Source: Phytophthora hibernalis
Lineage: Eukaryota; Oomycota; Peronosporomycetes; Peronosporales; Peronosporaceae
DNA length: 64,000 bases
Assembly: GCA_012656075.1 (NCBI GenBank)
Contig: JAAKBF010000018.1
Coordinates: forward strand, 1 to 64,000
Direction: 5' to 3'
In this document: piece by piece, positions 33,458 through 44,837 of the stretch
How positions within the stretch are numbered: the first letter of the stretch is position 1
How the letters are laid out: each line of letters begins with the position of its first letter
Program-made: the position numbers and the translations under genes
Notes under the pieces: generated by a model
Seen by the model: only the letters and a program-made list of their open reading frames with translations
Database searches by the model: none
Told to the model about the DNA's origin: nothing

Positions 33458-36400
33458 TTAGCTCCTTCGGTGTGAAGCCGTTGACCCAGGAGAAATCATG
33501 CCTCCCGCAAGTCGCTTTTCCAGTTTTCGCTTATCGCGAACCGCTTGAGCGTATTTGTACTTGAGGTCTTCGATTTCCTCGAAGAAGTCTTCGTCAAATG
33601 CCGATAATTCATTGGTTAGCTTTGTGTTCTCATCCTCGAGCTCCAGCACTTGTGCGTGCAGTTCTGCTAGGCGCTCCTCTTGTTCCCGCTTGTTCTTCAC
33701 TTCCTCATCAACGTGAGAGCTTCGTTCGATCTGCAGCTCGAGCTGAAGTACCTGATGCCGTAGTTCCGCTAATTCTTGCTCTGCGTCTAGGAGCTGTTGA
33801 TCCTTATCCTTCAGCTGCAGCTCCAGTGCATTGCTCTCGTGTTTTGAAGAGGAGGAAGAAGCTGTTTTAGCACGCAGTTTTTGTTGAAGCTTCAACTTGT
33901 CTTTCTTCAGCTCGCCGCTTTCGTAATGTAGTTTCTCCAGCTGGCCCTCGAGCCGTTCTCGGGCATCCTTTTGTTCTTTCAACTTGCGTCGCAGCGAGTC
34001 CACTCGCTCGGGAGACACCAGTGCCTGTTTCACCGCCGCCTTTTTCAGTTTTTCATTCTCCGTGCGCAGCTTTTCGATCACCCTTTTCATGTTCTCAATC
34101 ACCTCTTCCAGTTCTGATCGCTCTTGGGCCGCCCACGTTGATCCTTTGCCTCCACCTTTAGCACCCCGACGCTGGCTTGGTGTTTCATCGTTGTTATTGC
34201 CACCACCAAGTTGATTTTTACGCTGCAGTCGTTTGTACTCCAGACGCATACTTTCGACTTGTAGCTCCAGCTCGAGCAATTTGGTGTCTTTTGCCACCAT
34301 ATCCTGCTCTTTGTTCCGCAGCTCATTCCCAAGAGCTAGAAGTTCTTCTTGAACTTCATGCCCGACAAGGAAACGTTGTTCTTCACGCCGCAATCGTGAA
34401 TTTGCTCCTTGCCCCTTTGCGCCATCGGTGTCGTCGTCATCGTCATTAGTCGAGGATATGCCATGTTGCATAAGCCGTCGACGCAGACGCTGCAGCTGCC
34501 CTTCGTACTTATCCATTTGCGTTGTAAACGACTCTTCCCATTCCTTGCGCTTCAGAGCCAAAGTCTCCTGGAGGAAGGAGTTCTGTCGCTCCAGCTCCTC
34601 TAGCTGTTGTTTTACAGACACAGGAGCAACTGTTGGCGCGGATGTTGCCTTTGCCAAACGCTCCTTCTCAATCCTCATTTGATGTGCCTGCAACAACTCA
34701 GACTCTAACTTTGATATCCGCTCATTGCAACATTCGAGTTCGCTGTCTTTGCTGGACACATCCGTCTGCTTTTCCTTAAGACGCAGCATCAAAATATCGA
34801 CACGACGTTGAAGCTTCCGCTCTCCTTCCAGTTTATCGCGTTTCGACTTCTCGTCGGCAACATCTGCCGACGGCATTGGCGTATGGGTGGATGCCTCACG
34901 AAGTGCAAGGTTCTGGGCCTGTAGGATCTTGATCTTCTTCTCGAGCTCTTCTACTGCCCTCGCTTCATTTACCACCTTTTCTTTCAAAAGCCACTTCAAA
35001 CGTTCGACCTCCTCCTTCAACACCTGCGGTTCGTCCTTTGAGGAGCTCTCTTTCCCTTCTTTCTCTTCGTTTTCAACATGCTTCCTCCGTCGTTGTTGGT
35101 GATCTTGTCTTTTCCTCAACACGGCTACCTTTTCCTGAAGCATTTGCACCTGGCTCTGTAGTCGTGTTTTTCCTCGCGCCACTCGTCCGCTTCTTCCTCT
35201 CGTCCCTCTTTCTCCTTTCGTTTCTTAGCTTGAAAGTCTTGGTTTATCGCGTGCTGTGCCTTGGCTATCTCAATAGCATGACGATCTTCAGCTTTGAGAA
35301 ACTCTTCCTTCAGCTTGATAATCGCGTCACGCAACAACTTAAGCTTTTCTTCTTTTTGGCCCCATCATGCTTGATGAATGCGACCTGATGCTCCAATTTC
35401 TGGCTGTGTTTCTCGTGCTCCATGATCTTCTCTTTGAGCAAAACGATTTCCTCTAGTGCTTCGCCCGCTCGCGCCTCAGCGAGGTCTCTTTCATTCCTAA
35501 GCACGCCCCGCTCCATCTGAAACTCTCGGATCGTTTGTTTTGCACCTTCCAATACAACTTCGGCTTGCTTCCACTCCTGCAAGACATTGTCATGCCGCTC
35601 CTGCGCAGCTTGCAAAGCCTGCTTACTTTTACCGGATCGCTCCATACTGCTGATGGTACTCATGGCCTCCTTGAGCTGACTAATCATGCGTTGGTTTTCT
35701 TCATAGAGCTTTTTATTGAGCTGCGTGGTCTCCAACCGATCCTGCGCCTTGTCCTGGGCACTTGAAGCACGTACGACTGCGAGTTTCCGTTGGTACTCGT
35801 TGATGAGGGTGTTCTTTTCTTCTACGAGTGTCTTCAAACTCGCAATTGTCGCTTGAGCAGCCTGCTGTAGATCAGCTTGGTCCTTCTCATACAAACCCAC
35901 TTTCCGCCGCATTAACGGAGAGTGGCTTGAGCCGTGCTCTAAATGTCTCTGGTTATCGTGCTCTCGCGTCTCTCCTCCCGTGAGACCCGAGCGAGCGTAT
36001 TGTAGTTCAAGCTCTAGGTCCTCGTATTTACATCGAAGCTCACGTTTTTCCGATTCGAGCTCGCCATTTAGACGCAGCAGTTCCGATACACGAGCTTGAA
36101 TGGCCTCTAGCTGGCGCAGCAGGTCTTCATTAAGCGTTTTCGTTTCACGAAGTTCTGTCTGCAGCCAGATCTCCGCCTCCCTGGATCCCGACGTCTTCGT
36201 CGCAGACTCAAGCTGGCCCATGAGTAAACGCTCACGAGTTTCCAGTGCGTCTACTCGGCTCTTAAGCCGGCCAACCTCGCTTTGACTGCCCCGTTGCTGC
36301 TTGAGCTCAAGTAGCGGTAGCTGTGCGTGATTGTCTTCCAAATCTTTCTCTAATTGCTTTCGGCGCTGCTGTTCGACCAACATCTCGTCTTCTAATGAAT

Positions 36401-39400
36401 CTAAACGCTTTCGGAAAGCTTCCCACTTCGTATTTCGCGCTGTCCAGTCACGCTCTTTTACTTGCCCAATCGCACTCGCGAGAATTTGAACTTTATCGCT
36501 TGACTTCTCACGAACAGTAGATAACTCTTGGGCTTTTTTTCCATCTCTAGCTCAAGTCGCTGATTTTTCAAGAGTGTTTGCTGTTGCGTCTCCGTTACTA
36601 GGTCGTACTGCACAAGAAACTGCTGGTAAGTTGTCTTGATCTGCATCAATTGATGTTGGAGCTCGCCTACAATCGCGTGATCTTCTGAGGAAGCCATCAA
36701 ATCACGAAGTTGTTCCTCCTGCTGCTCTCGGTTGCCGTGCTCTTGAGCAGCGCGTTTACTGAGAACGTTGGCTTGAGAAGCCGCCAACGTAGCGATATCT
36801 TTGTACTTGGCACATTCGAGTGAAAGGCTCTCATAAAGTTGTTCCACCTCGTTAATTCTTTCGTACAACAGCGAGTTCTCATTCCGAAGCTCATTGTCAT
36901 CTCCAGAACTCCCTCTGAGCTGTGGCAACTGTAATGACTCGCCAGCACCTACTAACGCCTTTCGATCAGCTTCTTCGAGCGCCTTCACGCGCTCCGTTTG
37001 CGCTTGTAGCTCATTCTCAAGTTGATATATCCGGTCTTGGAGGGCGTCTGAATCACAGCCAGCTTCTCGCCCAAGTGCATTTCCTGCACCACCTCTTGCA
37101 TTCTTTTCCGCTTGAAGTACCATGAGACTATGCTGTGTACTGGTCAATCGCGCTGGCAGTTCATACACCTCTAAGTACTTGGCATGCATTTCAGCGTAGC
37201 TTTCACTCAGTGCGTTGTACTTCTTCAGCACGCCAGTCATTGCACGTTGTTGCTTGTCAGCAAACTCACGAAGCACGCTCTTCTCCAGAGTTTTTTCCAT
37301 GCGTTCAATCATCTCGTCAGCACCCTGTTTCCACGTCTCTAGGTACAGGACCCGATACTTAAGCGTCTTTTCCATCTCACCCCACTCACGCTGCAGCAGT
37401 TTGTTGTGGTCCGTGCTGCTGTGCCATTCATTATGAAGTTGTTGATACTTTCGTTTGAGTCGAGCTTCGTTCACTTCGTACGCCGCAATCTTCCGCGTTT
37501 GTTCAATTACCTCCGAGCGGAGCTGGGCTTCATTTCCACTTATAAGTGCATCAGCGGTCATCGTAGAACTCTGGACGCCGAGCAGGTGTAATCCTGCTTC
37601 ATAGCGTCGACATTTGACCTTGTTGTCCTTGCTTTCTTGTGCCACTTGGTCCAGCTCATTTCGGAGTCGAATCTCAGCGTTGGAGTACTGTGAATGCATC
37701 TGGAAGAAATGCTGGTATAAAACTGTGTGCTGGTCCATCAAGGATTGAAATACTTCTTCATGCTGATGCAGTTGCTGCTGAAGTTCGTCATTTCGTAGTT
37801 CCGTCACCACCAACTCGTCGAGGCACACGTTCAGTTCCCGTAGAAAGTCGACTTGCTGCACCATTTCATCTTCACTCTCGAAGGCCAAGCTATCTACCAT
37901 TCCACGGGACACTGACATTGGTCCACTCGAGTTGGATGGTTTTACGTCGCGCTTATCTTTGTTGTGGACAGGTACCACAGTGGGGGAAGCAGGTTTGTTC
38001 TCGGTAGGAACACAAGGGGTATTAGCGTCGGCTGTGATCGCGTTTGTGCTTGCAGTAGCGCAAACTGTTTCTCAATCGCTTTTGCCACCACTAGCGCGAT
38101 GCTATCAGCGTGATCACTCCAGTCTTCCCCAGTTTGTCTGACTGCAATTTCATGTGAAAGAGAATCTGTTGGTAGGTGTTTACTCGAATGCTCATTTTCT
38201 TTTTGAGTCTTCACTACGGGAGTGGATCCTTCTTCACCTGAAGCTGACAATGACAAATCGTCATCATTGTCTTCAGCACTGCAATCTTGTGTTTGGACAA
38301 CGACCTTGATTTCCTCATTAAGGTTGCGAACTGACGTCTGCGTTTCTGCGTACGCTTGGCTGTGCAGCTCGGTTATAGTTTTCTCTTTCACTGCATCTGG
38401 CAATTGTCGTAGATTCTCTGAAGGAATGGTTTGAGGCATCTCCTTTTTGCCACTCTTTTGCTCACGCTCCTTACGTAGCGATGCAATTTCTGCTCGAAGA
38501 TGATATATAACCCCCTCCTGTCGTTGTGCTTTCACTTTAGCAGACTCGAGCGCGCGTAAAAGTTCACCTCTAATATCATCAGTGCTGGTAGCTGGTTGTG
38601 TCACTGTAGGGGCTACAGGTGCGGATTGTGCTACCTCCAACTCGTTTTGAAGTCGTTCAATATCCTTCAACAAAATCGCATTTTCCTCACTTCTGATATC
38701 CAGCTTTCTCTCAAGCTCCTCAGCGGCGTCGTGCTGATCCTTTGCGCGCTGCACGAATTCCTCTTCGTCAAATGTACTCACAGGTTCACAGCTGGTCCGT
38801 AAAATACGTTTAACTACTTCTGGTGTGTGCTTAACGCGATCAATAAACTCTTCAACAGCACCCCATTGTTCAGTGGTCAGTCCATGCTGCTCATAAAGTT
38901 TGTGGCCGGACAAGCGCGCCTGGTCTCTCAACTTCTGTAGAAAACGCAGTCGCTCAGCCTCGAGTTCGTGAATTTGAATTTCCATTTGCTTCATCACTGC
39001 TTCGTTGATTGCAAGTTGGCCCTTGAGGTGGTCTGAGACAGCAACGTCATCATACACGAAATCAGGAGGTTTGCCAGCCTCAGTTTTCAAACGCTCAAAC
39101 GCAACATACAGCTTGCCAGCCGCCTCGACTTGATCGTTTAGATCTTGACGCAGCTTAATATTCGTTTGCTGCTGCTGTTGTAATTGTGCACGTAGCTTCT
39201 TCTGATATTTTACCACATCCTCCAAACCAGCTTGCTCTTCGTACTTTGCATTCCAATCTTCGGCCTCAGCTAGCTGTTTCTCCACGATACTCTGACGCAG
39301 CTCCAGGTCCTGCACTAGATCACGTTGCTCTTTTAGACGTCGTTTCAAATTCACGTTCTCCTGCTCTAACGTTTCTAGCCTCGACTTCTGTATTTGCACT

Positions 39401-40525
39401 GCAGTCTGGACAGCGCTTTCAACAACAGCATCGACATTAAGATGTTCAGCGAGACTCTCCAGATCGCTTTGCTGCTGGAGGATGCGCTGGTTCAGCTCCA
39501 AAATCGTGCTTTTATCCCGAATGCGCAGCTCTTGCAGCATTTCGAGTTGTTTCTCCAAGTCCACCATTGCTGCACTTGCGCTGCCACGAACAGTATCCTC
39601 TTCTTCTCCCTCTTTACAACCTGCTTCGTCTCCAAGAACTGCTGTTGCTGTTGATCATGTAGCATATTTTGCTGCTTCAACTTTCGCTTTAATTCATCCA
39701 GCTCGGCCATCAACACCGCCTTCTCCATCTCAAATTTGGCCTTGGCATCGTTCATCAGCGCGTCCACATCACTTTCCCTCTCGTCCATCTCGATCAGCTT
39801 CGCCTCCACACTCAACTTCTCCTGTTCAACCTGCTCCACTTTGGCATGCAGCTGCGTAATCTCCAGCGTCTGCTCATCCACCGCATCGCGGTAGGCTTCA
39901 AGTTGGTCTTGCATGGTCTGCATCGACGCTTGACACCCTGTCACCTGCTCCGCCGTCTTCTTCATGGCTTCCTGCAGCTCCACGACCTCATCTCGCAGCA
40001 GCTCATTCTCTTTCAGTGTCGTGTAGAGCTCGCTGCGTTTGTCTTTGCTCTGCTCCGCCACTTGAGCCACCTGTCGCTGGGCCTTCAAGCTCGCTGTAGC
40101 TTCTCTCTCCACCTGCGCTTGAAGTTCCTTTAACCTCGTCTCCAGAACCTCATTCTGGGTCTTTAGTGCCTCTAACACCTTCTCTTTCACAGCAACTTGA
40201 GGCTTCTCGGGGACGTTTTCGGGTTCTTCGCTTCGCTCTGGAGCTGGTCGAGTTGTTGTTGCAGCTGCGTCGTGAGAGCCGCCACCGTCTCGTTCAGGTG
40301 GACAATCTCGTCGTCCTTCTTCAGCAGTTTCTGCTGCACCTGAACGTCACGCGTGCTTGAGTCGGACTGCAGCGTGGCCAGTTGTTCGTGCAACTGCTCG
40401 TTCTCGCCCTCAAGCTCCAGCAGGTCGCCACGCAGCAGCGCCAGCTCCTCACGCAGCGACGTGCAGTCCGCACGGGAGCATCGTGTAGCCGTGGAGCCCT
40501 GCGCTTCCTCGTCTCGGGACGCCAT
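33458..40525 (-). CDS. giant coiled-coil protein (~2,350 residues), possibly centrosomal/ciliary
   Basis: Six long frames follow one another on the minus strand with no gap. Their junctions lie near 40235, 39600, 38000, 36530, 35345 and 35165. Each is a heptad-rich, Gln/Glu/Lys/Leu-rich coiled coil, and reading continues naturally across each junction in the next frame. Several junctions sit in A-runs, for instance the seven-T run (minus-strand A7) near 36533-36539. I therefore read one gene starting at MASRDEEAQ (40525). A less helical island near residue 650-700 (VYDDVAVSDHLKGQLAI, then LYEQHGLTTEQWGAVEEF) interrupts the coil. Size and style recall CEP290-like transition-zone or golgin proteins, but no specific motif proves it. 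It is divergent from uS5m (280 bases). Confidence 0.7.
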
Positions 40526-40806
40526 ACACGCAGCTTCCTAGAATGCGGACAGGCGCATTCGGATGCGGAAACGTCGCGTCCGAAGGGAAACCAGAGTGAT
40601 GGTCGTTTCAGGGTAGGGTTACCATTGAAAATCGATCGAGCGGATTTGACGGGATTATGGCGGCTCGGGGAGCCGCAGGTTCGGCCACTCATTCGTTGGG
40701 GTTTCTTACGGTAAGGCGTGTGGCTTGCATGTGCGTGCTGGTAGCTGGGGATTGATGAGCGTTGGCTGCTTCTTGTTGATATAGCTGCGTCGAGGAGGTA
40801 GTTAGC

Positions 40807-41744
40807 ATGCTGCAGCGCTTCGCCGTGCGATCGGGCGTGGCCGCCGCTGTGCGCCAGCAGGACGCAACGCCGCCACCAAGCTGCAGGTGGCGAGCTTCTC
40901 GTCGGACGACGACTGGCGCATCTCGGACGACGACTTCGACGAGGGCGTGGACAAGATCATCGACAAGGACCGCCGCGACGCCATGCCGCGTCGCCAGATC
41001 ATGCCCGAGGCAGCCAGGAAGAGCCGCTTCATGGTTGTGGCCCCTGAGAACCGCGGCAAGGTGCGTCGCCGCCTCTTAGACGAGTTCAAGAAGGACGGCG
41101 TCACACTCATGGACCCGGACCAGCCAGGCCAGTACCTGACGCCCGACGCCGGCGTGCTGCGCGACATGCGCGCCATGAACGAGGAGGGCGACGAGATGGA
41201 GTTCGCCGACGACGAGGAGGAGGGCGAGCTCAACCTTGGACGGATGGGTATGCTGCGTCAGATCGTGCACGTGGACCAGGTGCAGAAGGTCACGACGCAG
41301 GAGCGGATCGTCAACTTCCGCGCGCTGGTGGTCGTGGGCAACATGCGCGGCGTGGCAGGCTACGCTGTGGGCAAGGGCTCGTCCCCGCCCATTGCCATCC
41401 AGCGGGGCACCAAGCTTGCCATGAAGCGCTTCACGTACATTGACCGCTTCGATAACCGCACGCTGTACCACGAGGTGCGCGGCAAGTGGAACAGCTGTAC
41501 GCTGTTCCTGCGCCCGGCACCCAAGGACAAGGGACTCACGGTGAGCGACACGGTGGCTTGTGTGCTCGACTGCTTCGGCATCACGGACATTGTGTCCAAG
41601 ACCCACGGACAGCGCAACCCCTTCACGGTCGTCAAGGCGACGTTCGACGCGCTCGCCAAGCACGAGACGGCCGAGGAGATGGCTCTCCGGACCGGCCACT
41701 CGCTTGTGGAGCTCAGCACTCTGGCGCGCAAGCGCAACCTGTAG
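40807..41744 (+). CDS. MRPS5: mitochondrial small-subunit ribosomal protein uS5m
   Basis: About 310 residues. The C-terminal half is a full uS5 domain: double-stranded RNA-binding part RIVNFRALVVVGNMRGVAGYAVGKG, broken here as RIVNFRALVVVG then NMRGVAGYAVGKG, and the C-terminal part GLTVSDTVACVLDCFGI and KTHGQRNPF. The N-terminus starts at the ATG at 40807 with a basic, hydroxylated, mitochondrial-type presequence (MLQRFAVRSGVAAAV). It is one base out of frame with the rest near 40860, probably a sequence error. An acidic linker (SSDDDWRISDDDFDEG) separates the presequence from the S5 fold. It functions in the mitochondrial ribosome decoding region. Confidence 0.85.
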
Positions 41745-42043
41745 GTAGCTCCTGGATGCTGGGATTTAAGGGAAGGAAAGGTATTTCGTTGCCCCGTTGC
41801 ATAGAGACAGAGTGGCTCAGGCCAGGCGTTTGTGGATGTTAGGCTGCGAACATCGAGGCAAACGATGCGATACAGTGGTTGCTGCTTGTCATTTTTTTGA
41901 TAGAGCGAACATGCTCCGCTGATCTCATTGCAGTTCGTGAAGGCAGCGGTGATTTATCTATTGTGCTGCGTACTGCGTGCCACCCCACTTCAATGTCCGA
42001 AGAGGTGACAAACAGCACCGTTGAATTGAACATGTCAGGAGGT
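41745..42043. other. intergenic spacer
   Basis: Between the uS5m stop and the last ARFRP1 exon; no gene seen. Confidence 0.5.
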
Positions 42044-42990
42044 TCACGTACTGCCGGCGGCTAACTTTTCGAAGTATCTGTCGCTAGATTTTACAGCATT
42101 AACCAGCCAATTCATCGCGCCTTCAATGCCCTCCCTGCATACACGACGGCAACAGTGAGCGGATAACAAAGGAAACACCACCCACGCTGATAAGCTTACC
42201 TTGTCAGAGCGCAGATGGGATAGCTCGCCACTGCTCCTTGGTGCCCTCCAAATCCAACATCCCTGAAATTTGGTTCACTGTTTGTGCATTCTCCAGGTCC
42301 ATCTTGTTGGCGAGGACTAGCAACGGCACACCAGCCAACTCTGTGTTCGACAGCATTGCATCTGCAACCACCACACAACAAATGTCAATTACAATACCAA
42401 CTCTCCGCAAACGTTGTGCCAATTCACGTACGCAACGTCTGTTTGGCTTCCTGGAACCTCCCTTCATTGGCCGAGTCGATCACGAACACGATGCCGTGAC
42501 TCTCGCTGTAATACTTGTTCCAGATCGCTCGAAGACGCTCCTGCAAGCACAAATCGCCTCAATTAGCAACATTTATTAATACTAACACCATCATAACACC
42601 GCGACGTACCTGTCCTCCAAGGTCCCAGAAAATGATCCGCGAGCGACTGATATCAACTCGGGCGACTACATTTCCAGCAGCATGACGTCAAGCGATTTTT
42701 TCCTCCTTCGCGACACAAAGCGACGTACTGTTAAGCCCCACAGTGGGCGGGATCTTGTCCAGTGGAATACCAGGTTTCTTGCTGAAGATGCCTTTAAGCT
42801 GCTCCAATAGGGTCTGGAACACAAACGTCCGAGGAATCAGAAGTCGCAGTTTCTCTCTACCGGTATGTCACACGCAGCAGTCCTCGCACTTACCTACCGT
42901 TTTGCCTGCGTCGTCCAGCCCCACTATCAGTAGATGCAGTTCTGCCTTAGAGAATAAATAGCTCCACAGCCCCCAGAAGAGCGAGAACAT
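42044..42990 (-). CDS. ARFRP1: ARF-related GTPase ARFRP1, six exons
   Basis: Exons on the minus strand are 42990-42898, 42813-42729, 42665-42610, 42540-42432, 42361-42200 and 42134-42044. The introns are 63-84 bp, each with a GT donor (GTAGGT, GTACGT or GTAAGC) and an AG acceptor, and all phases agree except the last junction. The protein (~198 residues) shows the G1 box GLDDAGKT, switch I GLNIARVD, G3 FWDLGGQ, SHGIVFVIDSA, G4 LANKMD and G5 SAL, then EGIEGAMNWLV. In other eukaryotes ARFRP1 acts at the trans-Golgi upstream of ARL1. Near 42205 the frame is off by one or two bases just after the G5 box, close to the splice donor. The ATG is 214 bases from the divergent NEDD8-like gene. Confidence 0.88.
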
Positions 42991-43204
42991 GGCGACCTCT
43001 TCCTCAGCGTGCAAGTCGATCAAAAGGTCATTTTAATCGTGTACCAGGTATTTGGTACGTTTGTGTACACATTGTGTAATTATACCAATTTTCACCATTG
43101 GTTTGCGAATTTCCCAATTTGAATTTCTGCGAAGAACTTTGCTGACGGAATCAATCACAGCCACTTTTACCTCGAAACACTCAGCCGCCAAGTTTGAAGC
43201 CAAG

Positions 43205-43638
43205 ATGCAGATCCAGATCAAGGTACCAACGCCGCGATGACAGGGACCAGCAGTGTACTCATAAGAGCGTTGTTGTGTGTTTATTGCGCTGGTGCAGACA
43301 CTCACGGGCCGGAAGCAGACGTTCAACTTTGAGCCGGACAACACGGTGCGATGCGCTATTCTGTGGCAATAGACGGTATGATACTGACGCTGTTTCTCCT
43401 CCGAGAGCAGATCCTGCACGTGAAGCAGGCGCTGCAGGAGAAGGAAGGCATCCAGGTGGACCAGATCCGTCTTATCTACAGTGGCAAGCAGCTGTACGTG
43501 GAGTTCGTGTTGATACATGGAGCGGAGGTTGATGGACTTTGGGTATTTGTTAGAGCTGATGACAAGACGCTGCAGGACTACAACGTGGCTGCAGGCGGCA
43601 CCATTCACATGGTGCTGCAGCTGCGTGGCGGGTGCTAG
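43205..43638 (+). CDS. NEDD8/RUB-like ubiquitin-family modifier, four exons
   Basis: Exons are 43205-43222, 43298-43345, 43411-43493 and 43554-43638. All three introns are GT...AG, and the total is exactly 78 codons including the stop. The 77-residue product has the ubiquitin fold with KTLTGRKQTF, EKEGIQVDQIRLIYSGKQL, DDKTLQDYN and a LQLRGG terminus followed by a single Cys. RLIYSGKQ and the non-Arg residue at position 72 (Gln; ubiquitin has Arg) point to the NEDD8/RUB branch rather than ubiquitin. The tail of one residue must be removed to expose Gly-Gly before cullin conjugation. A diverged ubiquitin-like paralogue remains possible. The next gene, convergent, is UCHL5. Confidence 0.85.
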
Positions 43639-43831
43639 ACGTGAGGGCTCCAGGTCCTTCGAGCGTTTTGAGTCGGACGGAAGAGATCAACATGCAGTTA
43701 GAGTAACACGCCCAAGGTCTCCCCCGGTCGCGCTGATTCGGGTATTAGGCAGCATTATAAGCTGCTGATAAACACGTCAACCCATGCATCTCCACCGTCA
43801 TTGATTGTCAGTTGTCTTCTCTTTCTCTTCT

Positions 43832-44837
43832 TTACTGAGCGTTTGTAGGCTTCGTGGCGTTCGCAGCAGCGGCGTTACGAGCGTCGAGCTGCTGCTTGAT
43901 CAGTGGCTCCAACTGCTTCTTCTCCGCCAGCGTCTTGAGCAACTGAATGATGAACGGGATGTAGTTGTGCTTGCGACGCCTGTTCTCCAGCGCCCATTCG
44001 TCCCTCTTTTGCTGCTCTGCTGCCAGGTCCGCCTGAATCTGGGCAGCCATCTCTTCACTACCGCCAGCTTCAATGAGCGCTCCAAGCTGCTCTTCGAATG
44101 CCTGTACCCGGTTGCGCACAAGTGCCAGCAGATTAAAGCGGATCTCCGAGGCCGCGTACTTCTCGATCCTCTTCTGGATCACGGGGCACGCTACCTGCAG
44201 CCACGCGTCACGGTTATCTCCTTCAGGAACCTCACCCAGACAGATAGGCCCTTCCCGCAGGCCGTCCAGCTCGTAGACCTTTCCGTTCACGGGAACGTAG
44301 GCCACGAAATGGTACACATCGTCGTCCTCCGTTGCTTTTCTCTCCTCCACAACGAACGGTTCGGCCCTGGCGAAGGAATTGTGGGCGAGGCGGATCTTGT
44401 CGCTGTTGGAGATAGCGAGACCCTTAAACTCGGATGGAAAGTCGCTCGTGAAGGCCATGAACTCGGTCAGCGTCTCGCCCAGCTCCAGGTCCTGGCAGTT
44501 GAGCAGAATGGACAGGATGGCCTGCGTAGCGCACGCGTTGCTGATCACTTGCTTGGCGAAGAACAGTCCGTCCTCCTCCGAGGCGAAGACTGGGGTTCAG
44601 CCTCCTCCCCGTGCTTGGACTCGTACTTGAAGAGGAACACGAGGCCGTAAACCGGCGACAGAGACGCGAATTGCTGCTCGTCCAGCGAGTAGAGCTCCTC
44701 CACCTGGACGCCCTGGACGCCAATGTCCTCGATGAGAGCGGTGAACACGCCTGTAATGGATAATGGGGTTAGAGATGCCTGTGGATAGAGCGGCAGGGAG
44801 ACGCACCCGGGTCGGACTCGATGGTGCACCAAGACAT
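43832..44837 (-). CDS. UCHL5: ubiquitin C-terminal hydrolase UCHL5/UCH37
   Basis: Two exons: 44837-44807 (MSWCTIESDPG) and 44750-43832, with a 56-bp intron (GTGCGT...TTACAG). The UCH catalytic residues are all seen: NACATQ (active-site Cys), HFVAYVPV (His) and VYELDGL (Asp). The C-terminal coiled tail with RRRKHNYIPF is the UCHL5 type, which docks on the proteasome (via Rpn13) or INO80. Length ~316. A four-G run (44592-44595 on the plus strand) is one base short between the N-terminal third and the Cys region, so the sequence as given is frameshifted; the gene is probably intact. Its stop is 193 bases from that of the NEDD8-like gene. Confidence 0.93.

Noticed and set aside
41076..41699. 207-codon minus-strand open frame
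   Set aside because: Antisense to the uS5 domain; no recognisable protein features.
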